Shown here: piece by piece, positions 55,185-64,000 of the stretch | Numbering within the stretch: the first letter of the stretch is position 1 | Layout of the letters: each line of letters opens with the position of its first letter | Assembly: GCA_021795715.1 (NCBI GenBank) | Contig: JAJYPD010000002.1 | Span: 62,001-126,000 of the forward strand | Length of the DNA stretch: 64,000 nt | Reading direction: 5' to 3' | Source: Pseudomonadota bacterium | GTDB taxonomy: Bacteria; Pseudomonadota; Gammaproteobacteria; Acidiferrobacterales; Acidiferrobacteraceae | Notes under the pieces: generated by a model | What the model was told of the DNA's origin: nothing | Databases searched by the model: none | What the model saw: the letters and a program-made list of their open reading frames with translations, nothing else | Position numbers and translations under genes: made by a program

Positions 55185-56665
55185 GTGCTGCGGGCGCGAC
55201 CTCGCAGAAACTCGATTAGCAAAGGGACCGGCCGGCCGCTCGAACCCTTTTCCTTGCCGGTCTTGTAGGCCACGCCGGCGATGTCGAGATGCGCCCACGG
55301 GTAGGCCTTGGTGAAGCGTGACAGGAAGCAGGCCGCCGTGATGGTGCCGGCTTCACGCCCGCCGACGTTGGCCATGTCGGCAAAATTGGAGTCGAGCTGC
55401 TTTTGGTAGTCCTCCCACAGCGGCAGCGGCCAGGCCCGATCGGCGGCGGTGTCGCCCGCCTTCCTGAGTTCGTCGCCCAGCGCCTCGTTGTTGCTCATAA
55501 GGCCGGCCGCGTGCCCGCCAAGGGCGATCACGCAGGCGCCCGTAAGTGTCGCCAGATCGACCACGGCCGCCGGCTTGTAGCGTTCGGCGTAGGTGAGCGC
55601 ATCGCAGAGGATGAGCCGCCCTTCCGCATCGGTGTTCAGGATTTCGATGGTCTGCCCCGACATGCTGGTGACCACGTCACCGGGCTTGATGGCGCTGCCT
55701 CCGGGCATGTTCTCGGTCGTCGGAATCAAGGCCACCAGATTGAGGGGCAGCTTCAGTTCCGCCACGGCCTGCACGGTTGCCAGCACGGTGGCGGCGCCGG
55801 ACATGTCGAATTTCATCTCGTCCATGTTGGCGGGCGGCTTGAGCGAAATGCCGCCCGAATCGAAGGTGACGCCCTTGCCCACGAGGACGATGGGCGCAAG
55901 GCCCGTACGGCCCTGGTACTCGAGAATGATGAGCTTGGCGGGTTCGTGCGTGCCGCGGGCGACGGCAAGCAGCGCGCCCATGCCAAGCGCCTCCATGTCC
56001 GCCTCTTCAAGGACCTTGATGGTAAGACCATGCCGGCCTGCGAGCGTGTGGGCCTCGTCGGCGAGATAAGACGGGGTACACATATTGCCCGGCAGATTGG
56101 CCAGATTCCTCGCCAGCGTCATGGCGTTGGCGGTCGCCTGGCCGGTGGCCAGCGCTTCTTGCGCGGTATCGCGCGCCAGTTCGCGCAGCCCAAGGAGGCA
56201 GCCGACCGGTCCCGGTCCGCGGACGCCGCGGGTCTTTAGCCGATCGAAGCGGTACAGGGCTTCGTAAGTGGCGATGACGGCATGTTCGAGCCGCCAGGCG
56301 GCACTCCGGTCGGCGACCGCGACTTCGGCCAGGTAGCTCGCAAAGGATTGCACGTGCAGGTCCGAGGCCACCTGGGCGCCGCGGGCCACCAGTTCATGAA
56401 ACTGGGTCGCCTTCAGCTGGCCGGCCACGCCCGCGCCCACCAGTATCACGCGCATGATGGGCCGCCCGGCCGGTTGTATCAATGTCAACGTCTGGCCGAG
56501 TTTGCCTTCGATATCGCCCCGTTGCACAATGGCGGCGATTTCGCCGTTGAGGATTTTGTCGAGGGCCAGGGCTGCGCCGGAGAGTTCGCGGTTCTCGTGG
56601 ACGGCGACGACGAGACATTCGGCGGCCAGCGTTTCAGGGGCTTCTTGTGTGAATGTGCATTCCAT
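55181..56665 (-). CDS. pepA: cytosol aminopeptidase (leucyl aminopeptidase)
   Basis: A 494-residue M17 metallopeptidase. The two-metal site lies in VGKGVTFDSGGISLKPP, NTDAEGRL and the adjacent Lys/Asp residues. It starts at 56665, divergent from lptF. pepA-holC-valS is a common gammaproteobacterial unit; PepA also binds DNA in some species, for which nothing can be seen here. Confidence 0.96.
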   Translation of the reverse strand: MECTFTQEAPETLAAECLVVAVHENRELSGAALALDKILNGEIAAIVQRGDIEGKLGQTLTLIQPAGRPIMRVILVGAGVAGQLKATQFHELVARGAQVASDLHVQSFASYLAEVAVADRSAAWRLEHAVIATYEALYRFDRLKTRGVRGPGPVGCLLGLRELARDTAQEALATGQATANAMTLARNLANLPGNMCTPSYLADEAHTLAGRHGLTIKVLEEADMEALGMGALLAVARGTHEPAKLIILEYQGRTGLAPIVLVGKGVTFDSGGISLKPPANMDEMKFDMSGAATVLATVQAVAELKLPLNLVALIPTTENMPGGSAIKPGDVVTSMSGQTIEILNTDAEGRLILCDALTYAERYKPAAVVDLATLTGACVIALGGHAAGLMSNNEALGDELRKAGDTAADRAWPLPLWEDYQKQLDSNFADMANVGGREAGTITAACFLSRFTKAYPWAHLDIAGVAYKTGKEKGSSGRPVPLLIEFLRGRARST

Positions 56666-56761
56666 AGGTCAGGGGATCTCGCATGCCAGGTTTGACGGAT
56701 GGGCGGCGCGCGGGCGCACCGAAACGCCCATGATAAACCGCTTGCGTCGCCAGCAAAAGCC

Positions 56762-57850
56762 GTGATCATCTACCGGGCGTTCTACCGCGAGGCCACCCAG
56801 ACCACGTTGCTCGTCACACTGACGTTTCTGAGCCTGTATGTGGTGGTCAGTCTCGTCAAGCTGCTGAGCGAGGCGGCCAATGGCCAGTTTCCGGCGCACG
56901 TCGTCTTCCTGCTGCTGGGCCTGGAGCTCCTGAAGAACCTGGCGATGATCCTGCCGTTGACGGTGTTCGTGGGCCTGTTGCTGGCGGTGGCCCGGTGGTA
57001 CCGGGACAATGAGGTCACGGTGCTGGCGGCCTGCGGGATCGGTCTGGGCCAGCTCCTGCGGCCTACCTACCTGTGGACGGCGGCGGTGGCGGGCCTGGTG
57101 GCAGCCATCGCCTTTTACCTGGCGCCCATGGCGGCGCTTTTGCTGCACAAGGTCAAGGTCGAAAACACGTCTGCCTACGCCGCCGGCATCATCCCGGGCC
57201 GCTTCAACCACACCCATAACGGGCGCGCGATCTTCTATGTGCAGAAGGTCGGGCAGCGCGGCCAGTTGCACGACATCTTCGTCAGCGCCACCGAATTCGG
57301 AAAAAGCGGCGTGCTGGTCGCCAAGCGCGGCTACGAGTTCAGGAATCCGCACACCGGGGCGCACTTTCTCGTGCTGCTCAACGGACGCCGCTACCAGGGC
57401 ATACCCGGCCAGGCCAATTTCCGCATCCTGCGGTATCGCATCTATGCCCTGCGCGTGCGCCACCACCGCTTCGCCACGATCACGACCCTCACCCACGACG
57501 AGGTGCCGACACTGACATTGCTGCGCTCGGGCAAGCCGCGGGCCATCGCCGAATGGCAGTGGCGGCTGGCGCAACCGCTGTCGCTGTTCGTGCTGGCGCC
57601 GCTTGCGCTGGTGTTTGCCTACACGGATTCCCGCCGTGGCGCATTTGCGCCGCTGTTTGCCGCCGTGCTTACGTACTTTGCCTACGCCAATCTGCTGAGC
57701 ATCGCGCATGCGCTGCTCGCGCGCGGGCAGATTGCGCCGGCCGTCGGCCTGTGGTGGGTGCATGCGCTGTTTGCCGTTGTGGCGGCCTATCTCTTTGTCC
57801 GCCGCGTGCACGGACTGTCCCTGCTGCCCACGATACGCGGGTGGTCATGA
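56762..57850 (+). CDS. lptF: LPS export permease LptF
   Basis: A 362-residue inner-membrane permease of the LptB2FG ABC transporter. It has three N-terminal membrane helices, a long periplasmic beta-jellyroll part (about residues 140-245) and three C-terminal helices. The start is GTG 56762 (VIIYRAFYREA), as in LptF; an upstream in-frame ATG at 56699 would lie in the divergent promoter. It overlaps lptG by 4 nt. It lies opposite pepA, the typical arrangement. Confidence 0.93.
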   Translation: MIIYRAFYREATQTTLLVTLTFLSLYVVVSLVKLLSEAANGQFPAHVVFLLLGLELLKNLAMILPLTVFVGLLLAVARWYRDNEVTVLAACGIGLGQLLRPTYLWTAAVAGLVAAIAFYLAPMAALLLHKVKVENTSAYAAGIIPGRFNHTHNGRAIFYVQKVGQRGQLHDIFVSATEFGKSGVLVAKRGYEFRNPHTGAHFLVLLNGRRYQGIPGQANFRILRYRIYALRVRHHRFATITTLTHDEVPTLTLLRSGKPRAIAEWQWRLAQPLSLFVLAPLALVFAYTDSRRGAFAPLFAAVLTYFAYANLLSIAHALLARGQIAPAVGLWWVHALFAVVAAYLFVRRVHGLSLLPTIRGWS

Positions 57851-58902
57851 AGATCATCTACCGGTACATAGCCCGGCGGCTCGTGATCAGCACGGGTCTC
57901 GTGTTGAGCCTCTTCGTCGGTCTTTTCCTGTTTTTCGACCTTGTCACCAAGCTCGGAGAGATCAGCCAGCGAGGCAGCCTGTACCAGGTTCTGGCGATGC
58001 TCGCGCTCAGCCTGCCCGGCAAGATCTCCACGCTGTTTCCCATGTCGGCCCTGGTCGGCGCGACACTTGGTCTGTCATCGCTTGCGATCGACGGTGAGTT
58101 GACGGCACTGCGCGCAGCCGGCGTCTCGGTTTTGCAGATCGCCTATGCCGCGCTACGCGCGGCGCTTGTTCTGTCTCTGCTCGCAGCCGTCTTTGGTGAC
58201 ATGGTGGGGCCGAAGGCGGCCTCGCTGGCGCGTGCCGAAGAGGCCAAGGCGGCCGGTCTCGATGTCGCGCTCGGCCATGCCCAGGGATTCTGGTTGAGAG
58301 AGGGCCGCAGCTTTGTCAATATCGGTGACGTGCTGCCGGATCTGACCATATTGCGGTTGACGATCTATCGTTTTCGCCAGGGACATCTCAGCCGGGAGCT
58401 GTTGGCGCTGAGCGGCCGTTACGAGCATGGCCGCTGGTTCTTGAACGGGGTGGCGGAGACGCGTTTTCTCAAAGGGCGTCTCGTCGTGCATAAGAGCCGC
58501 CATGGGTACTGGGACGGGATCGCCCCCAGCCTGCTGTCGGTTTTTGCCGTCGATCCGCATGCGCTGTCCGTGTTCAATCTGTTCCGTTACATAAATCACC
58601 TGCGCCGCAATCACCAGGACACGGCACGTTATGAGCTCGTCTTGTGGTACAAGCTGCTCGCGCCGATCACGACCGCCGCGATGGTGCTGCTCGCCGTGCC
58701 GTTCGTTTTCCGCAATCCGCGCCACGGCGGGTTGGGTTTCCGCCTTTTCCTCGCCGTTGTCCTGGGTCTGATTTTTTACGTATTCAACCGCGGCTTTGGT
58801 GATCTCAGCCTGCTTTACCACTTTCCGGCCCCGCTGGGGGCGATGGTGCCGACTCTGATGCTGATTGTTCTGAGTCTGTGGCTGCTGCGGCGCGCCGGTT
58901 AG
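57847..58902 (+). CDS. lptG: LPS export permease LptG
   Basis: A 351-residue partner of LptF with the same plan: MKIIYRYIARRLVISTGLVLSL, three N-terminal helices, a periplasmic jellyroll and three C-terminal helices ending in LLRRAG. It overlaps lptF by 4 nt. The last 98 nt overlap, in antisense, the convergent RDD gene (58805-59416); both frames look well formed. Confidence 0.94.
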   Translation: MKIIYRYIARRLVISTGLVLSLFVGLFLFFDLVTKLGEISQRGSLYQVLAMLALSLPGKISTLFPMSALVGATLGLSSLAIDGELTALRAAGVSVLQIAYAALRAALVLSLLAAVFGDMVGPKAASLARAEEAKAAGLDVALGHAQGFWLREGRSFVNIGDVLPDLTILRLTIYRFRQGHLSRELLALSGRYEHGRWFLNGVAETRFLKGRLVVHKSRHGYWDGIAPSLLSVFAVDPHALSVFNLFRYINHLRRNHQDTARYELVLWYKLLAPITTAAMVLLAVPFVFRNPRHGGLGFRLFLAVVLGLIFYVFNRGFGDLSLLYHFPAPLGAMVPTLMLIVLSLWLLRRAG

Positions 58903-59416
58903 GGCGCGGAACAAACAGAACCTTAGTGCCCGCCAGCGTATCGTGCAGGGCCTGTTCCGGCCGATTCGCGAGCATCCAGGCATAGGCCGCGAAAAAGACG
59001 GCCAGAAGCGGCACGGCCAGGACGTAGTGTCCGGCGAACCATTGTTCGCCCCCGGTGGTGAGCGCAGCCAGCCACGCTGCGGCAAGCAGCGTGCGCGCCA
59101 GAGCGCGGCCCTTGCCAAGAGGGGCGCCCGTAATGGTGACCACGCGCAGCCGCCAGGCCTGCATGCCCAGTGTCTGCCCGTTCTTGGTGCTGTAATGCAC
59201 GAAGTAGGCGAGAAACATGCCCGCAAGCGAGACATGGCCGATGAGCTGCATGCTTCCCGGGTCCTTGAGGACGCCGACCATGTACAGGGCAATGGGCGTC
59301 ATCGCAATCATCCACACGGTGACAAGCAGCAAAGCGTCGTAGATGTCGGCTGCGAAACGTCGCGACAATGCGGCGCCCGGACCGGGTCTCCTGGTATTCT
59401 GTGCGTTCGTGTTCAA
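58805..59416 (-). CDS. RDD-family membrane protein
   Basis: A 203-residue protein with a basic N-terminus, the RDD signature (AALSRRFAADIYDALLL, with Arg, Asp, Asp), membrane segments near residues 28-48, 57-75, 109-122 and 128-150, and GQTLGMQAWRLRVV typical of the family. The Ser/Pro-rich tail (about residues 172-203) is encoded opposite the end of lptG. Function of RDD proteins is mostly unknown (transport proposed). Confidence 0.82.
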   Translation of the reverse strand: MNTNAQNTRRPGPGAALSRRFAADIYDALLLVTVWMIAMTPIALYMVGVLKDPGSMQLIGHVSLAGMFLAYFVHYSTKNGQTLGMQAWRLRVVTITGAPLGKGRALARTLLAAAWLAALTTGGEQWFAGHYVLAVPLLAVFFAAYAWMLANRPEQALHDTLAGTKVLFVPRPNRRAAAATDSEQSASESAPSPPAGPESGKAG

Positions 59417-59629
59417 ACTGTGATCAATCCGAAAGAAACAAAGGAAAGCCGCCGGTGTCCAAGGAATCGTACAAAGTTATGCACAGGTTTACGCACCATT
59501 TCTGTCGATATCTTCGTCATGGCCGCATACTATACACGCTCCGCGCTTTGCGATAACCTGCTGAACCCAATAGCGGCATTGACATGAAGCATTTGAGTTT
59601 GCCCTAAGCGGCGATCGGGGGGCTTTATC

Positions 59630-61621
59630 ATGTTGTCAGGCATTTCGTTCAATCTGATCGAGCTGGGGCATTTTGCCGCTTATCTCGCCTTTTTCGTTGC
59701 CATAGCCCAGGCGCTGGCGCCATTTGCGGCACGCTATCTCAAAAACGAGGGATTGCGTGTCATCACGGTCAATGGCGCCCTGATCGTTTTTCTTCTGACG
59801 ACGATCGGTGCGTTGACGATTGTCAACGCATTCATCACGAACAACTTTTCCGTCCTCTATGTGGCGTTGAATTCCAACACGCATCTGCCGCTGTTCTACA
59901 AGGTGGCGGCACTCTGGGGCGGGCATCGCGGATCGCTGTATCTGTGGATCTGGATGCTGACGGGCTATTCGGCGGCCGTTGCCTATCATGGCCGGCGCCA
60001 TTATCCGGACCGCATCGTGACGATCATGGCGGTTCAGGCCGCCCTGATTGCCGGCTTCTTCGGCCTGTCCCTGTTCATGTCGAGCCCCTTCGTCCGGCTC
60101 TATCCGGTCCCACCGCAGGGCGCCAACCTGAACCCGCTGCTGCAGGATCCCGGAATGGCCATCCATCCGCCGATGCTGTACATGGGTTATGTCGGCTTTT
60201 CCGTGCCGTTCTCATTTGCCATGGCGGCGCTGCTGACGCGCTGGAAGAGCGAGCTGTGGGTCGGGCACATCCGGCGGTGGTCGCTGATTGCCTGGGGTTT
60301 CCTGACGGCCGGCATCATTTTTGGCGCCTGGTGGTCCTACTACGTCCTGGGATGGGGCGGGTACTGGGGCTGGGACCCGGTGGAAAATGCCTCGTTCATG
60401 CCCTGGCTCATGGGTACCGCGCTGATTCATTCGATCTCGGTCCAGGAGCGCCGGCGCATGCTGCATACCTGGAACATCTTTCTCATCATCACCACGTTTG
60501 CGCTGTCACTGCTTGGCACATTCCTTGTGCGGTCCGGTGTGCTGGCATCCGTTCATGCGTTCGCGGCGGCGCCGGGGCAGGGCATCTACCTGCTGAGCTT
60601 CATGGTCATCGTCCTGATTTTGGCGTTTGGCCTTTTTCTCGCCAAAGGCGGCTACCAGCAGGCCGAGGAATATTTCGTTTCGCCCATGTCCCGCGAGTCC
60701 CTGTTCGTCTGGAATAACATCATCTTCACGGTGGCGGCGGCCTGTGTCCTGCTTGGCACGCTGTACCCGCTTTTCCTGCAGGCCCTCTCCGGTGCGCGCA
60801 TCAGCGTGGGCCCGCCGTATTTCGATCTGGTCATGGTGCCGATCTTCCTGGTCATGCTCGTGGTCATGGGCCTGGGCCCGCTGGTCTCCTGGCGCAAGGC
60901 CAATCTGGACAGGCTCAAAGGGCGGGTCGCCGTGCCGCTGGTCCTCGGCATTCTGGCGGCCGGCCTGATGGCGTGGCGCGGATGGCCCCTGTCGTGGACG
61001 GCGCCGGTGGCGGTGGCCGTGGTGACGTTCGTCGCAGCGACCATCGTGGGCAACGTCTCGCGGGCGGTGGTGCAGCGGCGGCTGGTGCAGCACGAGAGTC
61101 TGCCCGCCGCCTTCGTGAAAGTCGTAACGGGCAACCGCCGCTACTATGGCGGCATGATCGTGCACGCCGGCATTCTCGTCATCGCCGTCGGTCTGGTCGG
61201 TTCCGGGCTCTTCAAGTCCAGCAAGCTCGTCATGATGGCGCCGGGAGATGTGCTGGTGCTGGCGCACGAGCGCGTCCAGTTTGACGGGGTGCGCCATGTA
61301 CGGGGTTCCGACTACACGGCGATCCAGGGCCGTCTGACCATCCTGAACAATGGCGCCAAACTGTATCCGGAACAGCGGGTGTTCGACGGCAATCCCATGG
61401 AGGTGACACGGCCGAGCGTCAACTCGACCCTGCTCCGGGATGTCTACGTGGACATCGGGGATCACCACCACGGCAAATGGGAGGTCCATCTGTTCGTGAA
61501 CCCCCTTGTGAATTTCATATGGCTGGGTGGCGGCATCAGCGTGTTCGGGCTGCTGTTTGCGCTCAGCGATGGATGGAAGCGGCGGGTGCGGGCGGCGCGC
61601 GCGGTGTTGTCGACGCCATGA
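59630..61621 (+). CDS. ccmF: cytochrome c haem lyase subunit CcmF
   Basis: A 663-residue polytopic inner-membrane protein of the cytochrome c maturation system I. The haem-handling WWD domain is seen in WGGYWGWDPVENASFMPW, and about 14-15 hydrophobic helices are visible. A ribosome-binding site (CGGGGGG) precedes ATG 59630. Its stop overlaps the start of ccmH by 4 nt; ccmG, normally between them, is absent. The 213-nt gap before it is bounded by the RDD gene and holds an isolated TTATGCACA (59477-59485). Confidence 0.96.
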   Translation: MLSGISFNLIELGHFAAYLAFFVAIAQALAPFAARYLKNEGLRVITVNGALIVFLLTTIGALTIVNAFITNNFSVLYVALNSNTHLPLFYKVAALWGGHRGSLYLWIWMLTGYSAAVAYHGRRHYPDRIVTIMAVQAALIAGFFGLSLFMSSPFVRLYPVPPQGANLNPLLQDPGMAIHPPMLYMGYVGFSVPFSFAMAALLTRWKSELWVGHIRRWSLIAWGFLTAGIIFGAWWSYYVLGWGGYWGWDPVENASFMPWLMGTALIHSISVQERRRMLHTWNIFLIITTFALSLLGTFLVRSGVLASVHAFAAAPGQGIYLLSFMVIVLILAFGLFLAKGGYQQAEEYFVSPMSRESLFVWNNIIFTVAAACVLLGTLYPLFLQALSGARISVGPPYFDLVMVPIFLVMLVVMGLGPLVSWRKANLDRLKGRVAVPLVLGILAAGLMAWRGWPLSWTAPVAVAVVTFVAATIVGNVSRAVVQRRLVQHESLPAAFVKVVTGNRRYYGGMIVHAGILVIAVGLVGSGLFKSSKLVMMAPGDVLVLAHERVQFDGVRHVRGSDYTAIQGRLTILNNGAKLYPEQRVFDGNPMEVTRPSVNSTLLRDVYVDIGDHHHGKWEVHLFVNPLVNFIWLGGGISVFGLLFALSDGWKRRVRAARAVLSTP

Positions 61622-62067
61622 GGAGATGGATCGCCCTGTGGTTTGTGCTGGTTGCGTCGGCTGCGCAGGCGGCCGTCGTGCACGAGAGTCCGATCCATCG
61701 CCAGGAGCGGCAGATCGCAAGCACCTTGCGGTGCACGGTCTGTCAGGCCGAGTCACTCGCGGTCTCGCAGGCCGGTCTGGCGCGCGACATGCGCAAGCTG
61801 ATCACCAAAAAGCTAAAGCAAGGCGAGACCCCGGCGCAGATTCGCGCCTATTTCGTTAAACGCTACGGCGATTACATTCTCCTGAAGCCACCCTTCAATC
61901 CCCTGGGCGCCATCCTCTGGATCGCCCCATTCCTCCTCTTCCTGGGTCTTGGGGGAGTGGCCTTTGTTGTCATTCGCAGACGTTCCCGCGCGCCCGCACC
62001 CCCGCCGGTGCCGCCCCTGGCGCCCGCCGAACAGGCGCGGATCGATGCCCTTACGCGCTCGGAGTAG
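61618..62067 (+). CDS. ccmH: CcmH, apocytochrome thiol oxidoreductase
   Basis: A 149-residue membrane-anchored periplasmic protein: signal peptide (cleavage near AQAAV), then the conserved LRCTVCQAESLAVSQ with the active-site CxxC pair, and a C-terminal membrane helix (about residues 100-120) followed by a proline-rich tail. This is the short CcmH/CycL, which keeps apocytochrome cysteines reduced. It overlaps ccmF by 4 nt. A separate CcmI protein follows, as in organisms with split CcmH/CcmI. Confidence 0.95.
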   Translation: MRRWIALWFVLVASAAQAAVVHESPIHRQERQIASTLRCTVCQAESLAVSQAGLARDMRKLITKKLKQGETPAQIRAYFVKRYGDYILLKPPFNPLGAILWIAPFLLFLGLGGVAFVVIRRRSRAPAPPPVPPLAPAEQARIDALTRSE

Positions 62068-62069
62068 GT

Positions 62070-62993
62070 ATGTATACCATCGTGATTTTGGCCGCCTTGC
62101 TGGTTGTGCTCGTCGGCTGGTTTTTGACGCGTCCGATCAAGGGCGGTGAGGCGGCCGCCGAAGAGGGGCTCGCTCTGGCGTACAGCCGGGATGAACTGTT
62201 AAAGCAGATCCGGGAGCTGGATCAGGACCGCAAGGAAGGCCGCCTGGACGAAACGGTGGCCACCGAGGAGCGTAAGCGCCTCGAGTATGAACTCGCGCAA
62301 GCGGTCCAGCGGCTCGACCAACGCGCCGCCGATGGCACAACGGCTGGCACGTTGCAACTGCGTCACCGTCCGCTGGGGGTCGTGGCCATCACGACGCTCC
62401 TGGTCGTGCTGGCCGGTGGCGTGGACTACTGGCAGAACCGGCCCGCGCTCGTCACCTTTGCGCACCTAAACGCCCAGGGTCAGGTCGAGGGCCTCCATGG
62501 GTTGCCGCCCATGGTGCTCAGCATGGTGAACAAGCTAAAGCGGCACCTCAAATATCATCCCGATGACACCAACGGATGGATTGAACTGGCGCGCGCCAAT
62601 ATCGTTTTGGGCAACATGGATGGTGCGCGCAAAGCTTACGGCAAGGCCTACAGGCTCGCACCCGATAATCTGAATGTGCTGACCAATTACGCCTGGCTTC
62701 TCTATGCCGCCAATCCGGCGCAGACGACCGGTCTTGTCGATCAGCTCTATCACAAATTGTATCTGCGCGACCCGCATCAGCAGGATGCGTTGTGGTTTCT
62801 CGGGCTGGCCGCCTTCCACAAAGGCCATCTGAAAAAGACTCTGAGATACTGGACTCAACTGCAAAACGAACTGCCGCCTGGCAGCAAGGCCCGCGCGGGC
62901 GTCGAGAGCGCGATCAGCAAGATCCGTGCGCGACTGTTCGGGCCGACCGCGCCGGCATCATCCGGGACGGCTTCGCCGGTGCCGCATGCCTGA
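62070..62993 (+). CDS. ccmI: CcmI, TPR cytochrome c maturation protein
   Basis: A 307-residue protein with two N-terminal membrane helices (about residues 2-20 and 98-115) separated by a charged coiled-coil loop (YSRDELLKQIRELDQDRKEG), then a periplasmic TPR region (about residues 165-275; NGWIELARANIVLGNMDGARKAYGKAY) that chaperones apocytochromes. It starts 2 nt after ccmH, and its stop overlaps ccmA by 8 nt. Confidence 0.9.
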   Translation: MYTIVILAALLVVLVGWFLTRPIKGGEAAAEEGLALAYSRDELLKQIRELDQDRKEGRLDETVATEERKRLEYELAQAVQRLDQRAADGTTAGTLQLRHRPLGVVAITTLLVVLAGGVDYWQNRPALVTFAHLNAQGQVEGLHGLPPMVLSMVNKLKRHLKYHPDDTNGWIELARANIVLGNMDGARKAYGKAYRLAPDNLNVLTNYAWLLYAANPAQTTGLVDQLYHKLYLRDPHQQDALWFLGLAAFHKGHLKKTLRYWTQLQNELPPGSKARAGVESAISKIRARLFGPTAPASSGTASPVPHA

Positions 62994-63630
62994 AGCCATG
63001 TTTTCGGTGCGGGCACTCAGTTGCGCCCGCGGCGACCGTGTGTTGTTTGGTGGCGTGTCGTTCGAACTGCATGCCGGCGAAGCCCTGCACATTCGCGGCC
63101 CCAACGGCCACGGCAAGACCACGTTGCTGCGCGCGCTGTGCGGCCTGGGCCGACCGCTGCGCGGCGACATCCGCTGGCGGGGCGAGCGCGTTCGCGATCT
63201 GGGCGACGAGTTTTACGCCGTGCTGGCCTATCTTGGCCATTTGAACGGCCTGCGCGATGAACTGACGGCGGCCGAGAACGTGTGGACGTATGCGCGGATC
63301 CATGGCGGCGCCGATTGCGACGGCAAGACGGTTCGCGCGGCGCTGGCGCGGGTGGGTCTTGCGGCGGCGGCGGGGCGACCGGCCCGTCACATGTCGCAGG
63401 GACAAAAGCGCCGCCTGGCGCTTGCCTGCCTTCTGGTCGTCGACCGTCCGCTGTGGCTCCTGGATGAACCTTTCACGGCCCTCGATGTCGCATCCGTTGG
63501 CGCCCTGGTGAGTCTGATCGAAGAGCACCTGCACGGCGGCGGCGTGGCCCTGATCGTTTCGCATCAGGCTTTCGACCTGCCGGGAATCCGGGCCTTTGAT
63601 CTGGAACATTTCGTGCGGGTGAAGCGATGA
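62986..63630 (+). CDS. ccmA: CcmA, ABC-type haem exporter ATPase
   Basis: A 214-residue ABC ATPase with Walker A GPNGHGKTTL, the signature MSQGQKRRLALA and Walker B LWLLDEPFTALD. It powers release of haem-loaded CcmE through CcmAB-CcmCD. ATG 62986 was used; an ATG at 62998 would remove four residues. It overlaps ccmI by 8 nt and ccmB by 4 nt. Confidence 0.93.
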   Translation: MPEAMFSVRALSCARGDRVLFGGVSFELHAGEALHIRGPNGHGKTTLLRALCGLGRPLRGDIRWRGERVRDLGDEFYAVLAYLGHLNGLRDELTAAENVWTYARIHGGADCDGKTVRAALARVGLAAAAGRPARHMSQGQKRRLALACLLVVDRPLWLLDEPFTALDVASVGALVSLIEEHLHGGGVALIVSHQAFDLPGIRAFDLEHFVRVKR

Positions 63631-64000
63631 GAAGCTCCCTTCTGGGTGCCATGCGTGCGGTGTTCGTGCGGGAGCTGCTGCTGTTTTGGCGACGCCGGAC
63701 CGAAGTCGCGAACGTGCTCGTGTTCTTCGTCATCGTGACGACGCTGTTTCCGCTGGCAGTGGGACCGGAGCGCCTGGAGCTTGCGCACATTGCGCCGGGA
63801 GTCCTGTGGGTGGCGGCCTTGCTGGCGACGACATTGTCGTTGACCCAGCTGTTCATCATCGATTACACGGAGGGCAGTCTGGATCAGTTGCTGTTGAGTC
63901 CTTATCCGCTCACGGCGCTTGTGTTCGCGAAACTGGCGGCACACTGGGTCTTGACCGGACTGCCGCTGGCGCTGCTTTCGCCGCTGCTGGCCGTCCAGAT
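63627..64000 (+). CDS. ccmB: CcmB, haem exporter membrane subunit (partial)
   Basis: The 5' part (about 124 codons) of ccmB, cut off by the window end. MRSSLLGAMRAVFVRELLLFWRRRTEVANVLVFF is the usual CcmB start, and several hydrophobic helices follow. It begins in ATGA overlapping the ccmA stop. ccmC, ccmD, ccmE and perhaps ccmG would be expected downstream. Confidence 0.92.
   Translation, partial: MRSSLLGAMRAVFVRELLLFWRRRTEVANVLVFFVIVTTLFPLAVGPERLELAHIAPGVLWVAALLATTLSLTQLFIIDYTEGSLDQLLLSPYPLTALVFAKLAAHWVLTGLPLALLSPLLAVQ

Noticed and set aside
59477-59485. DnaA-box-like TTATGCACA upstream of ccmF
   Set aside because: A single 9-mer without further boxes, AT-rich unwinding region or replication genes is expected by chance.

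Overview
The window is high-GC chromosomal DNA (roughly 60-65 % G+C by eye). Genes are tightly packed and many are joined by 4-nt ATGA overlaps. Gene content (cytoplasmic sHdr sulfur oxidation, PilU, LptFG, LpxH, CvpA-PurF-MetZ, a lexA-imuA-imuB-dnaE2 cassette) points to a sulfur-oxidising proteobacterium, most likely a gammaproteobacterium of the Acidiferrobacter/Thioalkalivibrio kind. That taxonomic placement is inference. I see no tRNA, rRNA, insertion sequence, phage gene or CRISPR array.

Region 1 (1-10.9 kb) is the most remarkable part. It holds a sulfur-oxidising heterodisulfide-reductase-like (sHdr) gene set, entered just after the presumed end of hdrC1: shdrB1-shdrA-shdrH-shdrC2-shdrB2. 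Two GcvH-like lipoate-binding proteins (LbpA) follow, with a DsrE-family sulfurtransferase between them. Next comes a complete dedicated lipoate-assembly set: LipS1, sLpl(AB), LipT and LipS2. Sulfane sulfur is thought to be carried on LbpA-bound lipoate and oxidised by sHdr to sulfite, while the last four genes build and attach the cofactor. A strong hairpin separates the two halves.

Region 2 (10.9-22.6 kb) begins with two divergent FadL/OmpP1-type outer-membrane channels and an exported protein of unknown function, which may serve uptake of a hydrophobic substrate such as elemental sulfur (inference). Small unknown genes follow, including a degenerate receiver-like protein, then a histone-deacetylase-fold hydrolase coupled to an aldo/keto reductase, PilU, a LysR regulator, and a class I amidotransferase fold that has lost its catalytic Cys and His.

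Region 3 (22.7-42.7 kb) is housekeeping: trpF-trpB-trpA-accD-folC-dedD-cvpA-purF-metZ, a lipoprotein, lpxH and ppiB on the minus strand, gltX-cysS, and ilvB-ilvH-ilvC-psd-pssA-leuA.

Region 4 (43.1-51.6 kb) is the SOS mutasome cassette lexA-imuA-imuB-dnaE2, with a perfect LexA box abutting the lexA start codon. A LuxR-type regulator carrying an AcoR-like sensor region follows, then a family-4 uracil-DNA glycosylase and RimI.

Region 5 (51.6-64 kb) holds valS, an unknown gene, holC and pepA on the minus strand; lptF-lptG; an RDD membrane protein; and a cytochrome c maturation operon in unusual order (ccmF-ccmH-ccmI-ccmA-ccmB, cut by the window end) with no ccmG between ccmF and ccmH.
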